Shown here: one piece after another, positions 14,657-20,517 of the stretch
Position numbering within the stretch: the first letter of the stretch is position 1
Layout of the letters: every line of letters starts with the position of its first letter
Origin: CAZPAH01 sp964584495
GTDB lineage: Bacteria > Krumholzibacteriota > Krumholzibacteriia > Krumholzibacteriales > Krumholzibacteriaceae
DNA length: 20,517 nucleotides
Assembly (NCBI GenBank): GCA_964584495.1
Contig: CAZPAH010000044.1
Location: forward strand, 1 to 20,517
Direction: 5' to 3'
The notes under the pieces: model-generated
Told to the model about the DNA's origin: nothing
Seen by the model: the letters and a program-made list of their open reading frames with translations, nothing else
The model's database searches: none
Program-made: the position numbers and the translations under genes

Positions 14657-14790
14657 CGTTTAACCTCCTTCGAAACACGTGTTGAACAACACGATGGCAG
14701 CAGAAGGGACTTGCAGTCCGCATCCGCCTGACAACTGCCTTTTTGAATTCCCCAGTGCAAGTTACAAACTTACACAAGAAATACGCGATG
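14657..14790 (-). promoter_or_regulatory. rpsO leader with two hairpins and a possible promoter
   Basis: On the minus strand TTGACA (14794-14789, overlapping the ribF stop) could be a -35, with AAGTTT 17 bases on as a weak -10. Two perfect stems follow: GGACT/AGTCC with a 3-base loop (14719-14707) and CGTGTTG/CAACACG with a 2-base gap (14693-14678). The second ends seven bases before the AAGGAGGT ribosome site. S15 represses its own mRNA through leader structures in many bacteria, so this is a good place for such control. No primary-sequence match to a known S15 leader can be claimed. Confidence 0.4.
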
Positions 14791-15735
14791 TCAACAAATC
14801 TTTTCCAACGCGGCCATTGCTTTTTCCCTGTCTTGCACGAGTTGTGCCTGAAGGGCCGTCCTGTCGGCGAACTTTTTCTCTTCCCTCAGGTAATCGATGC
14901 ATTGAACCCTCAGGGATCTGCCGTACAGCTCCCCCGAAAAATCGAACAGGTTGATCTCGATCCTTTCCCGGCTGCCCGGCTGAACCGTCGGGGCCGTTCC
15001 GACATTCATCATCCCGTCCAAGGTCGCTCCGTCCAGCATGACCCGCACCGCGTAGACTCCGCGCGGCGGCAACAGCTTGTCCCGCTGCCCGGTTCTCACG
15101 TTGGCGGTCGGAAAACCGATAGCCCGGCCCACTCCTTCTCCGCGCTCGACCTCGGCATCGAAAAAATACGGCTGCGTCAGCAGGCCGGCCGCGCGGCGCA
15201 GTTTTCTCTCCTCGATATAACGACGGATCCTTGTGCTCGATACGGCGCTTCCTCTCACGACGACCGGGGGAACGATCTTAACGCCGAAACCGAGTCTTTC
15301 CCCCTCCCGCTCCAGCAGTCCTTGATTCCCTTCCCTGCCCCTTCCCAGGTGGAAATCGTACCCCACGACCAGGCACTCCATCCCGAAACGGCCCATCAGC
15401 TTCTCTTCTATGAAACGGCGGTAGGAGGTGGCGGCCGTCTCCGCGTCGAACTCCTGCACGAAGATCAAGTCTATCTCGAGGTTTTGAAGAATAGACAGCT
15501 TCTCATCCAACGTCGTCAGCAGTCTGGGGGAACTCTCGGACCTGACAACACTCAGTGGGTGGCGGTCGAAAGTCATAAGAACCGAAGACCGCGCTCCCGT
15601 TCTTTCCTTTTCCTCGGCCAGGGCGCGGATGACCTTGCGATGTCCCAGGTGGACTCCGTCGAAAACACCGATCGTTACAACGGTCCTCTCGCCATCCATC
15701 CGTCCGATTTGCCCTGATCTCAATATCTCGGCCAT
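14791..15735 (-). CDS. ribF: Bifunctional riboflavin kinase / FAD synthetase
   Basis: Makes FMN from riboflavin and then FAD, in the cytoplasm. The 314-residue protein has an N-terminal nucleotidyltransferase domain with FDGVHLGH (25-32) and SSTRIRRYIEE near residue 167. The C-terminal riboflavin kinase domain has GFPTANV, GVYAVRV and the NVGTAPTV segment. Length is typical of bacterial RibF. It lies 27 bases after truB, a pairing seen in many bacteria; the ribosome site before ATG 15735 is weak, suggesting dependence on truB translation. No flavin riboswitch-like leader is possible in so short a gap. Confidence 0.97.
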   Translation of the reverse strand: MAEILRSGQIGRMDGERTVVTIGVFDGVHLGHRKVIRALAEEKERTGARSSVLMTFDRHPLSVVRSESSPRLLTTLDEKLSILQNLEIDLIFVQEFDAETAATSYRRFIEEKLMGRFGMECLVVGYDFHLGRGREGNQGLLEREGERLGFGVKIVPPVVVRGSAVSSTRIRRYIEERKLRRAAGLLTQPYFFDAEVERGEGVGRAIGFPTANVRTGQRDKLLPPRGVYAVRVMLDGATLDGMMNVGTAPTVQPGSRERIEINLFDFSGELYGRSLRVQCIDYLREEKKFADRTALQAQLVQDREKAMAALEKIC

Positions 15736-15762
15736 GATACGCTCGTTAAATCAGCCTATTTC

Positions 15763-16659
15763 TTATTCCGGCCTCTCGAAAACACGCCGGAGGGAAAGCA
15801 GTCCCGTACCCTTGAATTCGGCTATACCCCCAAGTGTGCCGTCCGGGCGAATCAGCCTGATATACCCGGCAGGTCCGCGAAGCGGACCTACATTCCTGGG
15901 TATCGAGCCGCTACCGAGCTCCTTAGCCTGCTGGGCGCTGAGCCGGATCTCAGGAAGATGCACCAGTGCGTCTACAGGAGCGCAGGCGTGACTTTCGACA
16001 AGATCGAGTTCGTCCAAACGGTCGTCGGGAACGGCGGAATTCAGATCGAAATGCCCGATCCTCGTCCTTATCAGTCCGGCGAGATGAGCGGGAACACCCA
16101 ACCTCTCGCCTAACTCCTCGGCAAGAACCCTTACGTACATTCCCCTGGAACAGTAGATGTCTATAGTGAACCGTGGAAGCTCGCACCCGGTCAGCACTAA
16201 ATCGTAGATATCGACCTCCCTGGCCTGCCTCTCGACTTCCTGGCCTTTTCTTGCGAGCGTATAGAGCGGTTTTCCGTTCCTTTTGAGGGCGGAATACATA
16301 GGCGGCACCTGCATCCTCTTTCCGGTGAACTCCGGAAGAATCCCCTCTATCGAAGACGGAGAGACATGCGACCAGTCACCGCTGCGGACCACCTCTCCCT
16401 CTCCATCCTGGGTATCGGTCGCTTCCCCCAGCCTTATGGTCGCCACATAACGTTTCGGAAGGTCCATCAAGTAGTTCGACAGCTTTGTCGCCCTGCCGGT
16501 GAGAAGAAGAACCAGCCCCGTGGCGGGAGGATCGAGTGTCCCCGAATGTCCGACCTTTCTCACCTTCACCGCCCTCCTGAACCTTCGAATGACGTCGTAG
16601 GTGGAAAGTCCCGCCGATTTATTCACGGGGATGACCATGTTGTCCAGGTTCTTGCTCAT
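15763..16659 (-). CDS. truB: tRNA pseudouridine(55) synthase
   Basis: Converts U55 of the tRNA T-loop to pseudouridine. The catalytic motif GHSGTLDPPATGLVLLLTG is complete, with Asp43 as nucleophile. Further TruB marks are KRYVATIRLGEATDTQDGEG, KPLYTLARKG and CSRGMYVRVLAEELG. The C-terminal part after about residue 235 (ELGSGSIPRN onward) is a short PUA-like end with IRLIRPDGTLGGIAEF. Length 298 is normal. ATG 16659 is chosen over the ATG at 16638 because GGAAG lies about 11 bases upstream and the N-terminal residues are typical. It sits 37 bases after nrnA and 27 bases before ribF in the cluster. Confidence 0.97.
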   Translation of the reverse strand: MSKNLDNMVIPVNKSAGLSTYDVIRRFRRAVKVRKVGHSGTLDPPATGLVLLLTGRATKLSNYLMDLPKRYVATIRLGEATDTQDGEGEVVRSGDWSHVSPSSIEGILPEFTGKRMQVPPMYSALKRNGKPLYTLARKGQEVERQAREVDIYDLVLTGCELPRFTIDIYCSRGMYVRVLAEELGERLGVPAHLAGLIRTRIGHFDLNSAVPDDRLDELDLVESHACAPVDALVHLPEIRLSAQQAKELGSGSIPRNVGPLRGPAGYIRLIRPDGTLGGIAEFKGTGLLSLRRVFERPE

Positions 16660-16696
16660 AATAGAGGCTTCCAGCCGCAGCCGTCCCGACGGGGGA

Positions 16697-17686
16697 TCAG
16701 CGCCGATCCAGCATTTCCCTGAATCCTTCGAGAATAATCGATCTAACAGCTTCCAGATCTTTCCTGATCGTCAGCCCAGCCGCCTTCCGGTGGCCTCCTC
16801 CGCCGTACTTCCCGGCAAGAACGGCCACGTCGAGATCCGATTTCGAACGTAGGCTGATACGAATTTCTTTCGGTCCTATCTCCCGCAGTAGCGCCACCAG
16901 CTCGACATCGTCGATAGCCACGCCGTAATCGACGAATCCTTCGGAATCGCTCAACTCGGCTCCGGTACGCTCGAGCATATCGAGCGTCACCTCCATCATG
17001 GCGATCCTGCCCTCGACATGAAGCTCGAGCGATTCCAACACCGGGGCGAGAAGCTTGAGTGTCCTGAACTTCTTCATGAATATGAAATCGTGCGCAAGAC
17101 GGTAGGCGTCGGCCCCGGACTCGATCAGAGCGCCGGCGATCGTCAACGCTTCCCCGTTGGTATTCTGGAACCTGAATCCGCCCGTATCCATGAGAATGCC
17201 CAGGTAGAGACAGTCGGCGATCTGTGGAGTGATCGATTCCGGCGATATCCTCCGGAGCATCCTGTAAACGAGAATCGTCGTGGCCGCGGCCTTCTCATCC
17301 ACGATATTGACCCTGCCGTACCGCTGGTTCACCGGGTGATGATCGATATTTATGATTGTCTCGCCGTTGCCGGATCTAACTAGATTCTGGGTCCTCTCAA
17401 CGGTAGGCGAATCGAGTGCGATTATCGTATCGTGGTCGAACCGTTCCACATCATCCAGGCCGGCGAAGGAGCCGGCCCCCGGCAGGGTAAGAAACAGCTC
17501 GGGAATATCCCCCGGCGCGAAACACTTAACCTCCCTGCCCGTCGATTCCAGGTAGAGGGCCAGGGAGAACATCGACCCGAGGCAATCTCCATCCGGATCG
17601 ACATGTCCCAGAATCAGGATCCTGCGGCTCTTCTTCAAAAGGGCCGAGATTTCATCGAATTCCACTGCGAATCGCTCGTCAATCAT
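16697..17686 (-). CDS. nrnA: DHH/DHHA1 phosphoesterase, NrnA type (nanoRNase / pAp phosphatase)
   Basis: Degrades 2-5 nt RNA left by larger RNases and, in many bacteria, dephosphorylates pAp. In 329 residues the DHH motifs are all present: GHVDPDGDCLGS (27-38), ALDSP with Asp92, IDHHPVN (114-120) and DTGGFRFQNT. The DHHA1 substrate motif GKYGGGGHRKAAG is near the C-terminus. Start: the frame is open to 17791, but GGGGGAGGGG (17699-17690) sits just before ATG 17686-17684, while the longer form would overlap rbfA by 113 bases. With this start the overlap is 8 bases. The rbfA-nrnA-truB order is common in bacteria, and its placement with pnp joins long- and short-RNA decay in one cluster. Confidence 0.95.
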   Translation of the reverse strand: MIDERFAVEFDEISALLKKSRRILILGHVDPDGDCLGSMFSLALYLESTGREVKCFAPGDIPELFLTLPGAGSFAGLDDVERFDHDTIIALDSPTVERTQNLVRSGNGETIINIDHHPVNQRYGRVNIVDEKAAATTILVYRMLRRISPESITPQIADCLYLGILMDTGGFRFQNTNGEALTIAGALIESGADAYRLAHDFIFMKKFRTLKLLAPVLESLELHVEGRIAMMEVTLDMLERTGAELSDSEGFVDYGVAIDDVELVALLREIGPKEIRISLRSKSDLDVAVLAGKYGGGGHRKAAGLTIRKDLEAVRSIILEGFREMLDRR

Positions 17687-18122
17687 CCACCCCTCCCCCG
17701 GTGGGATAATCTTTGTCGGACGGCTCTTCTCCATCTTCTCCGCCGCGCGGAGACTCCTTATCCCGCCCCGTCTCCCGCCCCTCCTCGTCATGAATCCGAA
17801 CGAACAGCTCCTCCAGCTTCATCGCCTTGTCGAGCGACGAATCGTACTTGAAAACCAGTTCGGGAATGACTCTAATACGGAGGTGCTTCTTTATCTGCCC
17901 GCGAATGAAGCCCGCGCAGCTTTTCAGCCCCCTGTCGACCTCCGCCAGATCCCCGCCGCCGATTATGTTGTACATTACGCGGGCCACCGTGTAATCCTTT
18001 GCCGCATCGACGCGGATGATGGAAACATTCGCCACCCTGGGGTCCTTCACCCTCCTTACGAGCAGCTCCGCGATGAGCTGGTGGATCGACTCCTCTATCC
18101 GCGCCTTGTGTTTGTCGCTCAA
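17679..18122 (-). CDS. rbfA: 30S ribosome-binding factor A with an acidic tail
   Basis: Late 30S maturation factor that binds near the 3' end of 16S rRNA. Residues 1-112 carry the KH-like RbfA core: IEESIHQLIAELLVRRVKDPRV, then VSIIRVDAAKDYTVARVMYN, a helix ending in GFIRGQIKKHLRIRVIPEL and VFKYDSSLDKAMKLEELF. About 33 further residues are rich in Asp, Glu, Gly and Lys, beyond the usual core, and probably disordered. The start is TTG 18122, with GGGGGAG about seven bases upstream. The gene overlaps nrnA by 8 bases and follows ylxP by 20. Confidence 0.96.
   Translation of the reverse strand: MSDKHKARIEESIHQLIAELLVRRVKDPRVANVSIIRVDAAKDYTVARVMYNIIGGGDLAEVDRGLKSCAGFIRGQIKKHLRIRVIPELVFKYDSSLDKAMKLEELFVRIHDEEGRETGRDKESPRGGEDGEEPSDKDYPTGGGVDD
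17690..17699 (-). promoter_or_regulatory. Ribosome binding site that fixes the nrnA start
   Basis: GGGGGAGGGG on the minus strand, three bases before ATG 17686 (core GGAGG about five bases away), lying within the last codons of rbfA. It rules out the upstream in-frame starts. Confidence 0.7.
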
Positions 18123-18142
18123 TTAATAACTCCCCCGGCGGT

Positions 18143-18424
18143 TCAGTAGAATTCCTTATCGCATTCTATCAGGACCATCCTTCTTTCCCTCTCGATGAAG
18201 GACATTATCGATTGGACCGATTTATCGATCCCGCGCCTGGTCCCCGCGACGGTGACGACCGCCATCTCGCTCCTCTGCCATTTGTCCTGGTATCCCGTTT
18301 CACATAAAGCGACGTTGAACTTGTTGTGAAGCCTGTCCTTGAAACTGTTTAGGAGAAATCTCTTTTCCTTGAGTGAAGTGCAGCCCGGCAGGTGAAACTG
18401 TATGACCAGGCGAGCCACGATCAT
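18143..18424 (-). CDS. ylxP: DUF503 (YlxP-like) protein
   Basis: 93-residue protein of the DUF503/YlxP family: MIVARLVIQFHLPGCTSLKE, then KRFLLNSFKDRLHNKFNVA, ETGYQDKWQ and SIMSFIERER match the family pattern. Length is typical. The role is not firmly known; the family is almost always found between infB and rbfA, as here, and a part in ribosome assembly or initiation is inferred from this context. It begins 18 bases after infB and ends 20 bases before rbfA. Confidence 0.93.
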   Translation of the reverse strand: MIVARLVIQFHLPGCTSLKEKRFLLNSFKDRLHNKFNVALCETGYQDKWQRSEMAVVTVAGTRRGIDKSVQSIMSFIERERRMVLIECDKEFY

Positions 18425-18442
18425 CAGGAGACCCCCGCAGCT

Positions 18443-20517
18443 TTAATTGAGCGTCCTTTTGCGCTCCTCCTCAACGTAGATCTCCAGAATATCTCCCTCG
18501 GCAAGATCCTCGAACCCCCCAACGCCGATACCGCATTCGAAACCGCTCTGTACTTCTTTTGCGTCATCCTTGAAACGTTTAAGGGAGTTTATCGCCCCCT
18601 TGTAGATTACTTCGCCTTCCCTCCTGATCCGGACGAGCGCGTTTCTCCTGACCACACCCGAGCGGACATAAGAACCGGCAATCGTACCGATCTTGGAAAC
18701 CCGGAACACCTGCTTAACTTCGGCCTCCCCAAGCTCCGTTTCCACTATATCCGGTTCGAGAAGCCCTCCCATGGCGGCCTTAACATCGTCGATCGCCTTG
18801 TATATCACGTCGTAGAATCTGACATCCACCTTTTCCGTCTTGGCCAGGCGGGCGGCTTTGGGCGCCATGCCGACGTGGAATCCGATAACCACTCCGTTGG
18901 AGGCTGAGGCCAGGAGGACATCGCTCTCGCTGATCATGCCGACGGCCCTGTGGATCACGTTCACCTTGACCTCGTCCGTGTCCAGTGAAGAGAGGCTGTC
19001 GGCGAGAGCCTCGATCGAACCGTCCGTATCGGCCCGAAGAATAAGATTGAGCTCTTTAGCGGTACCTTCCTGTATCTGCCTGTACAGATCTTCCAGAGTG
19101 ATCCTCTGGGAAGTCCTGCGGTCCTTCTCCCTTGAAAACTGCTGCCTCTTGGTCGCGATCTCCTTAGCTATCCGCTCTTCCTCGATTTCGTTGAATGCGT
19201 CACCCGCCTGGGGAACTCCCGTCGAACCGAGTATGACCACCGGTGTCGAGGGAGGCGCCGAATCGATCTTTCTGCCCCGTTCGTTGTGCAGGGCCCTTAC
19301 GCGTCCATGGTAGTTTCCGGTTAAAAATATGTCTCCGACCTTCAACGTCCCTTGCTGAATCAGAACGGTGCATACGATCCCTCTGCCTTCTTCCTTGCAT
19401 GCCTCTATCACGACCCCACGGCATCCGGCCCCCGGATCGGCCTTGAGTTCCATCATCTCGGCTTGGAGAAGGACCATCTCCAGCAATTTATCGATCCCCT
19501 TCCCGGTCTTCGCCGATATCTCCGCGGCCATTATATTACCGCCGTACTCCTCGAGGACGAGGTTCTGCTGGAGCAGTCCTCTCTTGACCTTCTCGATATC
19601 GGCGTTGGGAAGGTCGATCTTGTTGATCGCCACGATGATAGGAACATCGGCAGCCCTGGCATGGTTTATCGCTTCTATCGTCTGCGGCATCACTCCGTCG
19701 TCGGCCGCCACTATAAGAATTACGATATCGGTCGCCTGCGCCCCCCTGGATCTCATAGCCGTGAAAGCTTCGTGGCCCGGAGTGTCGATGAACGTGATAC
19801 TTTTCCCGTCGATCTCCACGACATAGGCTCCGATATGCTGCGTGATACCGCCCTTTTCGCCGGCGATGATGTTGCTCCTCCGGATATTGTCCAGAAGGGA
19901 AGTCTTGCCGTGATCGACATGCCCCATGATGGTGACTACCGGCGGCCTATGGATCATCCTCTCTGGACTGACTTCCTTCTTATCCCCGATAAGGTCCTGC
20001 CCGTAGGCGGAAAGAAACTTTACCCCGTACCCGTAACCGTCCGCTATCATCTCCAACGCATCGGAATCGAGCCTCTGATTGATCGAAACCATAAGTCCCA
20101 GCTGGAAACACTTCTGAATTATCTCCGTCGGATCGACGTCGATGAGCCTGGCGAGGTCCGCTACGGTCGAGTATTCGGGAAGCTTGATCACATTCTTCTC
20201 TTCCTCTATTTCCTCGACCTCTTCCTTCCTTTTGCGCCTCTTCGATTTCCTTGTTACCTCAAGCTTTGCAAGCGTCCTTTTCACGCTCTCCTTGACGGCC
20301 TTCTGATCCGCATCGGATTTCTTCTCCTGCTTCTTCTCTTTCTTGCTTTTTACCTTTTTCAGCACCCTGCCCGGTTTCTTTTTGGCTTTTTTCTTGACCT
20401 CTTTCGAAGCGGCCGCCTTTACCCGGTTAAGGTGTTGCTCTACCAGAACGGCTACACGCTCCTCGACCGTGCTCATGTGACTCTTGACCGTTATACCCTC
20501 CTTGACGAGGATCTTGA
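18443..20517 (-). CDS. infB: Translation initiation factor IF-2, N-terminus outside window
   Basis: GTPase that brings initiator fMet-tRNA to the 30S subunit and promotes 50S joining. The frame is open to the window edge. The ATG at 20476 is internal: the codons before it read LVKEGITVKSH and continue into MSTVEE, which is the usual end of the first IF2_N repeat. Counting from that Met: a basic Lys-rich linker (about 27-85), a second IF2_N module (about 97-155), G1 GHVDHGKT (185-192), G3 DTPGHEAF (231-238) and G4 NKID (285-288). Domains II-IV follow, ending in the GFECGIGVGGFEDLAEGDILE stretch. The visible part is about 690 residues. It heads the minus-strand cluster seen here; nusA is often just upstream, outside this window. 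Confidence 0.97.
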   Translation of the reverse strand, partial: KILVKEGITVKSHMSTVEERVAVLVEQHLNRVKAAASKEVKKKAKKKPGRVLKKVKSKKEKKQEKKSDADQKAVKESVKRTLAKLEVTRKSKRRKRKEEVEEIEEEKNVIKLPEYSTVADLARLIDVDPTEIIQKCFQLGLMVSINQRLDSDALEMIADGYGYGVKFLSAYGQDLIGDKKEVSPERMIHRPPVVTIMGHVDHGKTSLLDNIRRSNIIAGEKGGITQHIGAYVVEIDGKSITFIDTPGHEAFTAMRSRGAQATDIVILIVAADDGVMPQTIEAINHARAADVPIIVAINKIDLPNADIEKVKRGLLQQNLVLEEYGGNIMAAEISAKTGKGIDKLLEMVLLQAEMMELKADPGAGCRGVVIEACKEEGRGIVCTVLIQQGTLKVGDIFLTGNYHGRVRALHNERGRKIDSAPPSTPVVILGSTGVPQAGDAFNEIEEERIAKEIATKRQQFSREKDRRTSQRITLEDLYRQIQEGTAKELNLILRADTDGSIEALADSLSSLDTDEVKVNVIHRAVGMISESDVLLASASNGVVIGFHVGMAPKAARLAKTEKVDVRFYDVIYKAIDDVKAAMGGLLEPDIVETELGEAEVKQVFRVSKIGTIAGSYVRSGVVRRNALVRIRREGEVIYKGAINSLKRFKDDAKEVQSGFECGIGVGGFEDLAEGDILEIYVEEERKRTLN

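Noticed and set aside
14743..15717. 324-codon plus-strand open frame opposite ribF
   Set aside because: The minus strand encodes RibF with all motifs; the plus frame has low-complexity, domain-free translation.
17684..17791. Longer NrnA start at 17791
   Set aside because: It would add an Arg/Gly-rich stretch encoded within rbfA; a very strong ribosome site sits at ATG 17686.
20474..20476. ATG as the start of infB
   Set aside because: Upstream codons continue in frame as LVKEGITVKSH, the conserved IF2_N end, so the gene begins outside the window.
1..20517. CRISPR array, tRNA, rRNA, insertion sequence or phage genes
   Set aside because: No regularly spaced repeats, cloverleaf-like segments, rRNA stretches, transposase or phage motifs were seen on either strand.

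Overview
The window reads as a chromosomal segment of a moderately GC-rich bacterium. Gene starts have clear Shine-Dalgarno motifs, TTG and GTG are used as start codons as well as ATG, and arginine AGG and isoleucine ATA codons are common. The housekeeping proteins are ordinary bacterial ones. Very large exported TPR proteins and DUF4388 (PATAN) proteins suggest an uncultured lineage near the FCB group or Myxococcota (something like Krumholzibacteriota or Eisenbacteria). That placement is a guess from gene style, not a demonstrated assignment. I see no rRNA, tRNA, CRISPR array, insertion sequence or prophage.

Layout. (1) 1-3617, minus: the N-terminal 1205 residues of a very large exported tetratricopeptide-repeat protein; its end lies outside the window. 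(2) 3758-4943: a single-gene unit for an exported, cysteine-rich protein of unknown function, with a rho-independent terminator behind it and a 419-bp, partly AT-rich, repeat-bearing leader/promoter region in front. (3) 4944-6239, minus: asnS. (4) 6414-9566, plus: a two-gene unit divergent from asnS. It encodes a membrane protein with TPRs and a zinc ribbon, then a DUF4388 protein with one membrane segment and a short pseudopilin-like C-terminal domain. (5) 9553-20517, minus: a long translation/RNA-metabolism gene cluster in the order infB (5' end off the window), ylxP (DUF503), rbfA, nrnA, truB, ribF, rpsO, pnp, M16 peptidase, dut, polysaccharide deacetylase.

How the genes work together. The cluster in (5) matches the widely conserved bacterial infB-rbfA-truB-ribF-rpsO-pnp neighbourhood: translation initiation, 30S maturation, tRNA modification, RNA decay (PNPase for long RNA, NrnA for the short products), then dUTP hydrolysis and FAD synthesis. 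Spacing is tight (overlaps of 4 and 8 bp, gaps of 9-37 bp), except around rpsO, where a 134-bp leader and an 85-bp rpsO-pnp spacer carry hairpins. Those are the likely places for internal promoters, S15 autoregulation and RNase processing. Several genes have in-frame starts upstream of the true one; the Shine-Dalgarno positions settle asnS, pnp, nrnA and the deacetylase.

The least familiar material is the two-gene unit at 6414-9566 and, after it, the exported protein at 3814-4524. I did not find a clear new defence or mobile system; most of the window is well-understood core genome.
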